NCBI GenBank assembly: GCA_029379225.1
Contig: JAQYWR010000050.1
Span: 1 to 59,312 of the forward strand
Source of the DNA: Nostoc sp. S4
GTDB taxonomy: Bacteria > Cyanobacteriota > Cyanobacteriia > Cyanobacteriales > Nostocaceae
Direction of reading: 5' to 3'
Length of the DNA stretch: 59,312 bases
Shown: positions 32,433 through 42,305 of the stretch, piece by piece
Layout of the letters: each line of letters opens with the position of its first letter
Position numbering within the stretch: position 1 is the stretch's first letter
The notes under the pieces: model-generated
Told to the model about the DNA's origin: nothing
Seen by the model: only the letters and a program-made list of their open reading frames with translations
Database searches by the model: none
Position numbers and translations under genes: made by a program

Positions 32433-35400
32433 TTAAACAAAGACGAAACGATTATCTGTTGCCAAATTGCGGTTTAATCCGCTTTCCACAACCGCAATTA
32501 ACTCTAATTGCGCCCCATTCTTGGCGAAAATGCCCACAGCAGAACTGTTAAATCCAGACACTGGTGCTGACCCCAAGAAGTAATTGTCAGCAGATCCCTT
32601 AAGCTGAATCCGGTCGCTTGCTTTGAAGCTAACAATATCGGCGTAGTCATCATTGCCGGAACTGGCATAGAAAACTGAATTGGTATTACCCAAAATGTAA
32701 GTATCTGCACTTTGAGCGCCGTTGAGTTGGTCAATTTCGTTTGTGCCGCCTCCCCAACCAATCAGGTGGTCACTGCCACCACCCCCAGAAAGGATGTCAT
32801 TGCCAAGTCCACCTAAAAGTGTGTCATTGCCAGCTCCACCATTGAGGTTGTCATTGCCAGCTCCACCATCGAGGCTGTCATTGGCTGTTCCACCTAGAAG
32901 TGTGTCATTGTCAAGTCCACCATTGAGGTTGTCATTGCCAGCTCCACCATCGAGGATGTCATTACCTGCTCCACCAATAAGTGTGTCAATGCCATCGTTC
33001 CCTAAGAGAGAGTCGTTACCGCCCTTGGCATCAATGTAATCATTGCCTGCACCACCACTGAGTGTCTCATTGTTATCGGTGCCAATTAAGCGATCGTTCC
33101 CACCTAAGGCGTTGAATGTGTTCACGCCAACAAGTTGGTCGAGAAAGACAATGTCGTTGCCAGATGTTGCCTTGTTATTGGCAACAGTCAGGTCAAAGCT
33201 ATCACTAACATTGCCACCTTTACCATCAGCGGCGGTGACTGTAACTGCAAAAATGCCAGCTTGAGTGATTTTGCCGGATATTACACCTGTGTTTGCAACG
33301 ATACTAGAACCAGTAGGCAAACCTGTAGCACTGTAAGTAAGGGTATCAGCTTGGTCGATGTCAGTGAATTTATTACTGACATTGAAAGAGAAGGACTTGT
33401 TAGTAGCAACGATTTGGTCGTCAAGCGGTTGCACCGTGGGAGCATCATTCACGCCAGTGACGGTGACGTTCACAATTGCAGTAGATTGTAAACCTTGACT
33501 ATCGGCGATCGCATAACTAAAACTATCAGTTACAGTCTGCCCTTGGGATAAAGAGTTAAAACTTGAGGCTGTGTAAGTTAGGTTTTGGGTGTTCTGATTA
33601 AAAGAGACTGTGCCTTTTGTGCCTGTGGTGTTAACTGCAATGATGTTTTTAGTATCTCCAGCATCTGGGTCAGTATCGTTACTCAGCAAGGTAGCATAGA
33701 GATTAGATGTAGTTGCGTCTTCGGCAATGCTGACTGTATCATTTACGGCTGTTGGCGCTTGGTTTGCTGGCAGATTAAACCGAGCTAGGCTGGGGTCATG
33801 GTCGCTATCCTGGTCGGCAAACTCTGAGTTGATATGAACTACATCATAGCCATCCAGCTTACTGAGCAAACTATTACTGACTAAAACGTGGTCAAGTGTT
33901 TGGGCGTTGCCTTCAAAGTTGTAGGTGTAGCGCTCGTTTTGAGGCAAAGTTTCAATCAAGGAAGTCAGTCCGGCGCTTTCTAAAATGCTGACAGGGTTGG
34001 AGAACTCAAAGTCATTTAAATCGCCCACTACCGCTACATTGGCATTGGGGTCGATCGCTAAAATACTCTGAACAAAGTTTTTCACCACCGTAGCTTGTTG
34101 TTGGCGCTGGGTTTCGCTACTGAGGGTTGGCGGTTGATTTGGCCCGTATAGCGGTTGGTCGCCGCCCTTAGAATTAAAGTGGTTGCCGACTAGATAAACA
34201 GTTTTACCGTTGAAAGTAAATTCACCAACTAACGGTTTGCGACTGGTAGTAAAGGCCGAATTAGTGGGGTCAATGCGACCGGGGCTTGCAGAAAGTGTGG
34301 GTACACCATTGACATCACTGACTGTGGTATTAGTTAAAGTACCGCCACCAGGGATGTCTACAAACTGGACTCGGCTGGGATTGAATAAGAAACCTTGGCG
34401 AATATTACCACCAGGTTCACCGCCATCTTGATTGTTCTGTGGGTCAATTTCCCGATATTGATATGTGGGACCACCAGCAGCAGCGATCGCATTAATTAAT
34501 GTTTGGAAGGTGGTGCTAGCATCAACTACACCATTATTCGTCGGCCCGTTATTGTCTTGAATTTCTTCTAGGGCAATGATATCTGGTGATTTGAGGTTGT
34601 TAACAATGCGCCTGGCAAGGTTGTTAAACTTAGTTGCACCATCACCAGGGTCAAGATTTTCGACGTTGAAGGTAGCAACTGTTAGTTGGTTGGTGGTAGG
34701 AGTTAAATTAGTGACTTCTTTAGTCAGCGTGTTGGAAGTCACAGTCACCGAGGAAGGCAGAACTTCATAATTGCTGAAGCTGTAATCGACTACGCCTGTA
34801 ATCGTGCCAAAAGTCGCACCGACGTTAACTTGGGGTGAGCTACCAGAGGCAAACAAGGCATCATCAATTTGAATTCGCTCTGGATTAAAATCATTGGGAC
34901 TAATTTCGACACCACCGCGTGCTGTGCGTCCCGTGGCATTAACCCCATTATCCGCCAGTACCCAAATTTCCCCAAAAGAATTAGTCGGGCTAACTGCCAC
35001 AGGATTATTTACCTGTACTAGCATTCCTTCTAGGCTTTCGTAGAAATCAATGCCATCCTGGGCAGGGTCAAAGGTGGTCGTTCCAGTTTCGATATTACCA
35101 GTGGTATCATTATCGATTACTGAGGTGGGAATGGTTCTGCCGCCATTACCGAGAATAGTAGCAGCTGGCAAAGCATTGCCACTGGACAGCTTGGTAATTG
35201 TGGGGCTAATAATTTCTGTGGTTGTCAAGTTATTAGCACCACTAGCACCACCAGGACGGAACTCGCTTACCGTACCGCCAACTAGTACTGAGTCACCCGC
35301 TTGCACGGTTGGAGCTGATGAGGTAAAAACGAAAATACCCTCGGAGGTGCGAGCGTCGTTATCTGGATTCGGGTCTTGTAAATAGAAACCATTAGATTTG

Positions 35401-37979
35401 ACAACTGTGACAATTCCTGGAACGTCAGCGACATTTTTTCCGTTTAATGGAGAGATGTGAGCTGCGCCCTGGATGTCGTGAATCCGAGGGGTGAGAACTA
35501 CACCACCAAGGGTAATGGCATCGCTGCGGAATTTTTTAAAATTGTTCTGTGATAAATCTTTGGTTGCTGTGCCGTCGTTGTAAAGAACGGTGTTGCCATC
35601 ATCGCTGACAAATTGAATTTGAGATGTATCTGTTAAATTATCAGGGATGGTGATAATTCCTTCTGGGTTGAAGCTAGCAGGAAATGTAGCCGCACGCAAT
35701 TGTGGTTGGCTGTTGGGATTGCCATCCCAAGTATAAAGGCGGAAATCGTTAGGGGCTGTTCCTGCGTCTCCTGCTGGGCCAGCAATAATCACGTACTGGT
35801 TGTTGGCATTCTTGCGAATTTCTCGAATCCCCCGACCGCCTAAATCTAATTCGATGGGAACGCCAAACTGTGCCGAGCCTTGTGTACCACCACCACTAGC
35901 TGATATCAGGCTAGCAAAGTTAGTCACGGGAACAATGAGTGCGTTAGAGCGTCCAGAGGGGGGAACTTGGGGAGCGCGGAAGGCGATATAAGCTGTGGTG
36001 TTGTCCGGCGCAATTTCCAAGCCTTCAATATTGTAGCCGTTTGATTGTTTTGACCCAACATTAGTTGCAGCGCTGGCAGCCAAGCCGTAGTAATTTGCAC
36101 CTTTGCCGTGACCGTTGGTGACATCCCAGTTGATGATATCTTCCTTTAAAAAGTCGTAGCGACCGACATAGCTGAGTGTAGTGGATGCTCCAGTACCATT
36201 AACATCTGTGGCAAAAACGCGATCGCGGTTAGGACGATTCTTGCCATCATCGCTATTGCTTTGCGACCCTAACCAAAAAATACGATTGCCTATTTCGGTT
36301 GCAGCTTCGAGATCCACTTCTCGCAACACCCCAGAACCATCACTCTGGGTCAGTCCTAAAGAGCTTGTAAAGTCAAAACCAGTTACAGGAAGTCCCGATT
36401 TGCTAGAGTCATAAAGGCGCAAAACTTGATTTTCGTCATCTGCTTCTAAGAAAAATGTCCCACCCACGGGAATGGCTGTAGAAGCATCACTCGTACCCGT
36501 TAAAAATTGAGTTGTTGCAGTCCCATTATTCGCCGATGCTGCATAGGCGATCGCATAATTTGCAGTACTACTACCATCGCTAACGGTGACTGTAATATTG
36601 GCAGTACCAACCCCTACAGGATTGATTTTCAGATTGCGACTATCTCCAGTGCCAGTTAGCGTCAAGTTCCCATTAGGAACCACTGCGGCATTACTACTAT
36701 TGACTGTGACGGTCAAATTTCCTACAGGGGTATCAGGGTCAGCGATGGTAAAGTTTACGCCCAATGTTTTTGCTGGGTCGTTAGTGTTATCAATTACGCC
36801 ACTGATTGCCCCCGTTCCTGCGGTAGGCAAAGCACCGTTAGCATCTAATAAGTCTGTGGTAGTGGCTGTGTCTAATTGAATAGTCGGCGCTTGTCCTACT
36901 GCTACATTATTAACTGTGGTAGTAATTCCAGCAGCGGTATTGTTGGTTTCGTTGCTCTCAGCAATGGTGTTGTTGGGGTCTACAATTGCTGTGCCACTGG
37001 TGAGAGTCCCTGCGGAATTTGGGGTAACGCTAACGGTCAAGATAGCAGTATCGCTAGCATTAATGCTGCCACCAGAGAAGGTTACGACACCACCAGATTG
37101 GCTGGCAGTAAAGCCGTTGGCAACAGTTGTACCATTAAAAGTTACCCCACTAGGCAAGGTGTATTGTACTGAAATGCCGCTGGCATTAGCAGTACCGTTG
37201 TTATTCACGGTGAGAGTGTAGGTAAGGGGGTTGCCTACAATTACCGGATCGGGGGAGTCAGCCAAGCTAATACTGAGGTCTGGTTGAGAACCTGCACCGC
37301 CAGAAACAGTGATGTTTCCAGTCGGTAAACTAGTTGCACTACCAAATGTCCAGTTTGCTGGATTGTTGATTGCCGCTAACCATTGAGCTTTTGTACCACT
37401 ACTGAGTGTGTTGAGATTAAACGCTGCGTAAGTAGCAGGATTACTCGCAGTATTGCCAGGACTTGTATTGGTGATAACAGCTGTGTTGTCAGCTTGGGAT
37501 AATCCTGGAATGACGTTACCACTACCAGAATCTGTAGCGTTTTCAAATGCCCCTGTATAATCAATCTGATAGATAGCTGTGAAACCCGAATTCAGGGGGT
37601 TTGAGGTATTGGTAGATTGAAATGCCGCAATTTGGTCACCACCTTGACCTAAAGAAAGGTCATTATAGCTGCCTGCACTCGTGGTTCCAATTTGTCCCGA
37701 TTTTGTCCAGGTATAGTTAGCAGATGTATCAATGCTACGGATAACTGTACCAGCCGGAATATCATTATTAGCTGTGAATCGAATCAGGTTTTCATTGCCA
37801 TCACCATCAGTTGCAGATGAACCCCTGAAGCTGCTACCAGTCCAGCCGTTATCAGTGAAGTAAATGACTGTTCCTGAACCGATAGGTACTAAGTTAACGA
37901 AAGAGAAAGAATCAGGGCTACCGTTATTGATATAACCAGCGATCGCTATATCACCAGGAGTAAGAATTGTTGATGCCAT
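32433..37979 (-). CDS. ExeM/NucH-type extracellular nuclease with adhesion-like and RTX domains
   Basis: An 1848-aa exoprotein. In order: a lamin-tail-like domain (about 1-225, TPGDIAIAGYINNGSPDSFS); a CARDB/DUF11-like Ig domain (230-350); a DUF3616-like propeller (about 490-835, LEADDENQVLRLYD, VGRYDFLKEDIINWD); an ExeM-type OB region (about 840-1110, IHDIQGAAHISPLNGKNV); an endonuclease domain (about 1120-1420, LTVATFNVENLDPGDG, DIIALEEIQDN, VVGDLNDFEFS, SDHDPSLARF); cadherin and putative Ig repeats (1430-1640); and GGxGxD repeats (1650-1760). The RTX segment differs from the cassette of the three other exoproteins. It probably degrades extracellular DNA, giving nucleotides as phosphate source. 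Start ATG 37979. Confidence 0.92.
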   Translation of the reverse strand: MASTILTPGDIAIAGYINNGSPDSFSFVNLVPIGSGTVIYFTDNGWTGSSFRGSSATDGDGNENLIRFTANNDIPAGTVIRSIDTSANYTWTKSGQIGTTSAGSYNDLSLGQGGDQIAAFQSTNTSNPLNSGFTAIYQIDYTGAFENATDSGSGNVIPGLSQADNTAVITNTSPGNTASNPATYAAFNLNTLSSGTKAQWLAAINNPANWTFGSATSLPTGNITVSGGAGSQPDLSISLADSPDPVIVGNPLTYTLTVNNNGTANASGISVQYTLPSGVTFNGTTVANGFTASQSGGVVTFSGGSINASDTAILTVSVTPNSAGTLTSGTAIVDPNNTIAESNETNNTAAGITTTVNNVAVGQAPTIQLDTATTTDLLDANGALPTAGTGAISGVIDNTNDPAKTLGVNFTIADPDTPVGNLTVTVNSSNAAVVPNGNLTLTGTGDSRNLKINPVGVGTANITVTVSDGSSTANYAIAYAASANNGTATTQFLTGTSDASTAIPVGGTFFLEADDENQVLRLYDSSKSGLPVTGFDFTSSLGLTQSDGSGVLREVDLEAATEIGNRIFWLGSQSNSDDGKNRPNRDRVFATDVNGTGASTTLSYVGRYDFLKEDIINWDVTNGHGKGANYYGLAASAATNVGSKQSNGYNIEGLEIAPDNTTAYIAFRAPQVPPSGRSNALIVPVTNFASLISASGGGTQGSAQFGVPIELDLGGRGIREIRKNANNQYVIIAGPAGDAGTAPNDFRLYTWDGNPNSQPQLRAATFPASFNPEGIITIPDNLTDTSQIQFVSDDGNTVLYNDGTATKDLSQNNFKKFRSDAITLGGVVLTPRIHDIQGAAHISPLNGKNVADVPGIVTVVKSNGFYLQDPNPDNDARTSEGIFVFTSSAPTVQAGDSVLVGGTVSEFRPGGASGANNLTTTEIISPTITKLSSGNALPAATILGNGGRTIPTSVIDNDTTGNIETGTTTFDPAQDGIDFYESLEGMLVQVNNPVAVSPTNSFGEIWVLADNGVNATGRTARGGVEISPNDFNPERIQIDDALFASGSSPQVNVGATFGTITGVVDYSFSNYEVLPSSVTVTSNTLTKEVTNLTPTTNQLTVATFNVENLDPGDGATKFNNLARRIVNNLKSPDIIALEEIQDNNGPTNNGVVDASTTFQTLINAIAAAGGPTYQYREIDPQNNQDGGEPGGNIRQGFLFNPSRVQFVDIPGGGTLTNTTVSDVNGVPTLSASPGRIDPTNSAFTTSRKPLVGEFTFNGKTVYLVGNHFNSKGGDQPLYGPNQPPTLSSETQRQQQATVVKNFVQSILAIDPNANVAVVGDLNDFEFSNPVSILESAGLTSLIETLPQNERYTYNFEGNAQTLDHVLVSNSLLSKLDGYDVVHINSEFADQDSDHDPSLARFNLPANQAPTAVNDTVSIAEDATTSNLYATLLSNDTDPDAGDTKNIIAVNTTGTKGTVSFNQNTQNLTYTASSFNSLSQGQTVTDSFSYAIADSQGLQSTAIVNVTVTGVNDAPTVQPLDDQIVATNKSFSFNVSNKFTDIDQADTLTYSATGLPTGSSIVANTGVISGKITQAGIFAVTVTAADGKGGNVSDSFDLTVANNKATSGNDIVFLDQLVGVNTFNALGGNDRLIGTDNNETLSGGAGNDYIDAKGGNDSLLGNDGIDTLIGGAGNDILDGGAGNDNLNGGLDNDTLLGGTANDSLDGGAGNDNLNGGAGNDTLLGGLGNDILSGGGGSDHLIGWGGGTNEIDQLNGAQSADTYILGNTNSVFYASSGNDDYADIVSFKASDRIQLKGSADNYFLGSAPVSGFNSSAVGIFAKNGAQLELIAVVESGLNRNLATDNRFVFV

Positions 37980-39027
37980 AAGTGTGTATTTACAGAGAAA
38001 TTTTTTGTGGTGAATTTAACTTAAAGCGCCTATAGAAGAATTGGTAGCATGATAGGCGTCTAGGTAGTTTCCTAAATAATTGAAATGAGATAGATGTAGA
38101 TTTTATTAGTCAAAGTCTGACAGCGCTGATACTTGTGAATGTCAATGCCATTTTTTATTGACAGAAAAAAATTTAACTCCAAAGATAAAACTTACAGTCT
38201 GGCAGGAGACTGTACTGATGCTTTGAGCGATCGCAACTTCAGCATGAAAATCAAGTATATAGTCAAAAAAACTACATTTTTTATTAGTATTAATTCATAT
38301 TCAGCAAACTCAACTTATCCCAGTAATATTAAGAAATAGCTAGCAAAAGGTTAAAATAAACAAATATTTGGCATGAGATTGCAAATACATCTTCTGTTGT
38401 TTGACTTGAGTTTTACTCAAAATTGAAAACTATTAAAAATTTTTAATTAATGTATAAAAACTAACAAAAGATTGTAGATTTTATAAATACTTTAAAATAG
38501 TCTCTGGTTAATTCACATAGACCAGAGACTAGTTTTAACGCAGTACAATGTTTGATTTTAATTTTTTATTTATTTTTATAAGTTAAAAAGGAAACTAACG
38601 TTTTAAATAAACTATTTAAGTTAATGCAAACACAGTTAGGCTGAGACTGAGGAAAAATTGCAACATCATTACAGAGATTTTTACCGATATACCAATCTTT
38701 CCTATTGATAGAGCAAAAAGTGGTCAAGCCGACACTGTGGTAGTTGAGCTTGGTGCTGGCGTAGTAGTGAAATTAAAGTTGATAAAGCTCGAATAATAGG
38801 TAACAACGTAATCAATAAACGGATCGCGGCGTCAACAGAGTGATTGTAGTTAAAAACGGTCAAATATGTTAATGGTCGTATGGTTATCCCAGACAACAAA
38901 GGAATAAAAGGGATTAATATTGTGTAATTTGTTGAAGTTCTTTACAAAGACACAGCATGTCAAGCCCAGAAGCTTTTCTTACAAGTGCAAAATGGGAAAT
39001 TAGTTATACTACCTTGAAAAGATTAAT
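37980..39027. other. 1-kb AT-rich region with decayed coding traces
   Basis: This region lies upstream of the nuclease gene. The first 150 bases should contain its promoter, but no clear boxes are visible. Around 38700-38920 on the plus strand, fragments such as DRVIVVKNGQ appear in changing frames, so a decayed gene may lie here. No intact gene is supported. Confidence 0.4.
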
Positions 39028-39726
39028 ATGCAAAATCAATCAATTGACAAAACAGCAGATCCAATCGTACCTCTATATGATACTTGGGGGGGTAAAAAAA
39101 GTGCTGGTAGTTGGTGTATAGATCCACCATTCGATTTTACGAACCTCTCTATTTAATTAGTCAATGCTTGGTACATCGATAGCACTATAGGAACTATAGA
39201 TGCTTTTGACGAGCTAGCAAGAGTTTGGAAAGTCTTTTTTAGCCCAAGCAGCGAATCAGACATTAGGGGAGTAGTGCTTGAGTGGCAACCAGGAAGCTCT
39301 TATGAAGAATACATTGAACAGGTATTAAAAGCCAAACGCGAGTATCCTGCTGCCATTGAAGAGCTAGTGATGCAAGTCGATCTGCTGGTCTTTGTCCGCA
39401 CTGAAGAATCTCCCCATCAGCCAATTCGAGCTTGGGTGAGATTCCTTGGCGAGTTGGTGATTCGTGGTGGTCTAGAGTTCGCACAGCCATATCTCTACTT
39501 CTCTGTAGATCATACGCTTTTTTATCCTTTTTCCTATCATAAGGGTGCAAACAATAGCGAACTTTACTCACTCAATCAGCCGCTACTCCAAAATGCCCTA
39601 CGACGTTGGGAGGAACGGTTTGGTTCAATAAGCGAAGTTGAGGGTTTAAAAGGAATTTTTGAATATGGGTTTAAGCCAAAAGAAGAATGGGCTGCAAAAT
39701 CAACCAATTCACAAAACAACAGATAG
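39028..39726 (+). pseudogene. Hypothetical gene, tandem copy 1, with in-frame TAA
   Basis: From ATG 39028 the frame encodes MQNQSIDKTADPIVPLYDTW and on to FDFTNLSI, then a TAA (39154-39156). The same frame continues without break as LVNAWYIDSTIGTIDAFDEL, VWKVFF, LEWQPGSSYEEYIEQVLKAK and a 150-aa C-terminal part ending SQNNR. The second copy downstream shows the same order across its stop region, which supports one original gene of about 230 aa. A GTG at 39274 could restart translation. The family is not recognised; length and acidic aromatic composition would fit a small immunity-type protein, but that is a guess. Confidence 0.6.
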
Positions 39727-40186
39727 AATTCAGCCCTTGAATGACACTTGGGGTTTTAAAGGAGCAGACGATAACTTCTGGGGAATAACTTCTTCTTTTG
39801 ATTTCACTTCCATTTCACTCTAACAAGTAACGGTAAGTGGCTTTGATAATCTGTGCCAAAGCATAGGATGTATCCCGATCAAGCCGTTTGTCACCCAAGA
39901 GCAAAATTATAATTTCTTCATCAGTATCTTGCTGTTGTTGTTTTTGGTGAGTCACGAATAATTCACCAGGTTGCACTTGTAGCCAGTCACAAAGGGCGAT
40001 AAACGTCTCCATTTCCACTCAAGAAGTTAATGCCTGGTTCGCTACAGTTGTGATTGAAACGCTAGATGCTTTTTCAGATTTGACGAGAGTGTGGAAGGTA
40101 AGTTTTGGCTCACTTTCTAGAGAAGATGTCGAGCCTGTGTGGTTAGAGTGGAAGCTAGGAGACTCCTATTATGAGTATATTGCTTA
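39696..40186 (+). pseudogene. Hypothetical gene, tandem copy 2, interrupted
   Basis: This is a second copy of the gene at 39028. The first part reads LQNQPIHKTTDRIQPLNDTW and SSFDFTSISL, overlapping the end of copy 1 in another frame. After about 39820 it is interrupted by about 195 bases of unrelated DNA. It then resumes at about 40019 as EVNAWFATVVIETLDAFSDL, TRVWKVSF and LEWKLGDSYYEYIA, ending at a TAA at 40184-40186. The interruption falls between the two segments that are also separated by a stop in copy 1. Confidence 0.6.
39815..40018 (-). pseudogene. XRE-type regulator fragment inserted in copy 2
   Basis: The minus strand encodes METFIALCDWLQVQPGELF, then DKRLDRDTSYALAQIIKATY. This is the C-terminal part of a phage-type XRE/HTH regulator, without the DNA-binding helices. 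It sits exactly inside the disrupted hypothetical gene, and CCATTTCACTC/CCATTTCCACTC wording at both edges suggests a small duplication on insertion. Confidence 0.55.
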
Positions 40187-40509
40187 ATATATTCCACCAA
40201 ATCTCTGGTATGCCCCCCTTCAGAATAATTATCATTATTGTAATTGGTGATTTTATTCCTTGGAAGTCCCTTAAATACATGAAAACTACTGTATATAACT
40301 CGTTTGCTCCATTAGTGTGACATTTGATCGTTGCGAGCTTAATCAAATGAAGAGAAGCAATCGCAATATTCAGACTTTGCGATTGCTTACATTCCGCTTC
40401 GTTGGCAATAACTATCTACCATCTTGGTAGATTTGCTTGCATTGGGATGCTCCCACTTTGCATGGGTTAATATATTATCTAATTGATAACAGCAACCCAT
40501 TACTTCCAC
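40187..40509. other. 323-bp gap, no gene seen
   Basis: It lies between the decayed paralog and ychF. There is an inverted stretch near 40369-40390 (AATCGCAATATTCAGACTTTGCGATT) that can form a hairpin downstream of ychF and may help terminate it. No coding sequence is supported. Confidence 0.5.
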
Positions 40510-41601
40510 TTACACATTAAAGCGGAATAACATCACATCCCCTTCCTGGACAACATACTCTTTACCTTCACTGCGAACCAATCCTTTCTCCTTGGCAGCA
40601 TTCATCGAACCAGTAGCTACCAAGTCTTTATAAGCGACAGTTTCAGCACGGATAAATCCTCTTTCAAAATCACTGTGGATTACGCCTGCGGCTTGAGGTG
40701 CAGACATTCCTGCATGAATTGTCCAAGCGCGAGTTTCTTTCGGCCCGCAGGTGAAATATGTCCGCAAGCCTAAAAGGGTGTAGGTAGCACGAATTAATGA
40801 TTTTAAACCACCTTCTTCTACACCTAAAGATGCGAGAAAATCAGCTTTATCTTCATCTGGTAATTCGACTAATTCAGCTTCAACTTGAGCAGAAACTATG
40901 ACAACTTGAGCATTTTCTGTTACTGCAATTTGCCGCACTTTTTCCACAAAATCATTACCCGTTGCCAAGTCATCCTCAGATACATTGGCGGCGTAGATAA
41001 TTGGTTTATTAGTAAGTAGTCCTAATCCTTTAATAATCTCTGCTTCTTCTTCATTCAAACTTACCTGACGCACCGATTTACCTTCATTTAAAGCCGCAGC
41101 TAATTTTTCTAAAACTGTGACTTCAAACTGAGCATCTTTACTGGTGCGAGCTTGTTTGCGAGTGCGCTCGATTCGCCGTTCGATTTGTGCTAAATCTGAT
41201 AAGCCTAACTCTAAATTAATGATTTCAATATCTCGCGCTGGGTCAACAGAACCAGCAACGTGGATGATATCATCATTTTCAAAACAACGTACCACATGGA
41301 CGATCGCATCAACTTCCCGGATGTGGGACAGGAATTGATTACCTAGTCCCTCACCCTGACTTGCACCTTTAACCAAACCAGCAATATCTACAAATTCAAC
41401 ACGCGCCGGCACAACTTGTACCGAACTGCCAATTTTAGCAAGAACACCTAACCGCTCATCCGGTACTGCGACAACGCCGACATTCGGTTCAATCGTGCAA
41501 AAAGGGAAGTTAGCCGCTTCTGCTTTAGCGTTAGCAACTACAGCATTAAATAAAGTAGATTTTCCGACGTTGGGAAGTCCGACAATTCCGGCTCTTAACA
41601 T
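40510..41601 (-). CDS. ychF: YchF/OLA1-family P-loop ATPase
   Basis: A 363-aa translation-associated P-loop protein of the Obg-related class that prefers ATP. Walker A GLPNVGKST lies at the N-terminus. Switch and G3-like motifs FVDIAGLVKGASQGEGLGN and the relaxed G4 YAANVSED (in place of NKxD) are typical. The C-terminal TGS-like part (FTCGPKETRAWTI, DFERGFIRAETVAYKDL, YVVQEGDVMLFRF) is complete. I start it at ATG 41601 (MLRAGIVG), the family start. An in-frame TTG at 41643 would add 14 non-conserved residues. YchF binds ribosomes and affects stress responses in other bacteria. Confidence 0.96.
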   Translation of the reverse strand: MLRAGIVGLPNVGKSTLFNAVVANAKAEAANFPFCTIEPNVGVVAVPDERLGVLAKIGSSVQVVPARVEFVDIAGLVKGASQGEGLGNQFLSHIREVDAIVHVVRCFENDDIIHVAGSVDPARDIEIINLELGLSDLAQIERRIERTRKQARTSKDAQFEVTVLEKLAAALNEGKSVRQVSLNEEEAEIIKGLGLLTNKPIIYAANVSEDDLATGNDFVEKVRQIAVTENAQVVIVSAQVEAELVELPDEDKADFLASLGVEEGGLKSLIRATYTLLGLRTYFTCGPKETRAWTIHAGMSAPQAAGVIHSDFERGFIRAETVAYKDLVATGSMNAAKEKGLVRSEGKEYVVQEGDVMLFRFNV

Positions 41602-41639
41602 TTTGGATTTTCGATTTTGGATTACATTACCAAGGTAAT

Positions 41640-41861
41640 TCAAACAGGTTCCGGTATGGTTTGGGGAATTGTCCCTGGAACTGTTTGAGGAATGGGAGCA
41701 GGTACTGTTTCTGGTACAGGCCCCGGTAGCGGTTGGGGAATGGGAGCGGGTACTGGTTCTGGTGCAGGTCCCGGTATAGGTTGCGGACTCGGTAACGGAT
41801 TCGGTCCAGGGCTAGGAATTTGTGGATCGGGGTCGGGTATATAAATAGCTGTGGTAATCAT
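41640..41861 (-). CDS. Small proline-rich repeat protein
   Basis: A 73-aa protein, MITTAIYIPDPDPQIPSPG, followed by about ten degenerate repeats of P-x-P-x-P (PGPAPEPVPAPIPQPLPGP-type) to the stop. Pro is over a third of the residues. It lies 38 bases upstream of ychF on the same strand. Such repeats form extended polyproline helices. The consistent frame and absence of stops over biased DNA support a real gene, but I recognise no family and translation is unproven. Confidence 0.5.
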   Translation of the reverse strand: MITTAIYIPDPDPQIPSPGPNPLPSPQPIPGPAPEPVPAPIPQPLPGPVPETVPAPIPQTVPGTIPQTIPEPV

Positions 41862-42019
41862 GGTCAGTCTAAATTAGATTATTCAACCTTCCCAAACTAG
41901 ATGACAACCCCAAGCGTTGACATCTCCCCAAAAGACTATACCTGCAATTTATCATTGGTCATTTGTTATTGGTCATTAGTTATATTTTCCCCTGCTTCCG
42001 AATCTCCCCATCTCCCCAA

Positions 42020-42244
42020 CTACTCCTGTTTCACCTCTGGTACTGGGTCGTAACCTCCTGGATGAAACGGATGACAACGCAAAATTCGTCGGGTTGCCAT
42101 CCAGCTACCGCGTAAGACTCCGAAGCGTTCAATGGCTTGAATGGCATACATCGAACAAGTCGGTTGAAAACGACAACTGGGAGGAAACAATGGCGAGATA
42201 AACATTCGGTAGCCGCGAATCAGCCAAATTAATAATAGTTTCAT
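42020..42244 (-). CDS. yidD: Membrane protein insertion efficiency factor YidD
   Basis: A 74-aa YidD protein that assists YidC in inserting membrane proteins at the inner membrane. The full family signature is present: LIRGYRMFISPLFPPSCRFQ, PTCSMYAIQAIERFG and ILRCHPFHPGGYDPVP, with three conserved Cys. A hydrophobic N-terminal segment (MKLLLIWLI) anchors it. I choose ATG 42244, with GGTGA 8 bases upstream, over GTG 42253. In cyanobacteria it often stands apart from rnpA, as here. Confidence 0.94.
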   Translation of the reverse strand: MKLLLIWLIRGYRMFISPLFPPSCRFQPTCSMYAIQAIERFGVLRGSWMATRRILRCHPFHPGGYDPVPEVKQE

Positions 42245-42305
42245 TACAGTCACCGAAATCTTATAAATTAGTTATAGAGGTAAAAATTCTCATCTTATTC
42301 CATCT

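Noticed and set aside
38702..38899. 65-codon minus-strand frame
   Set aside because: Low-complexity shadow in a region with decayed plus-strand coding traces; no ribosome site.
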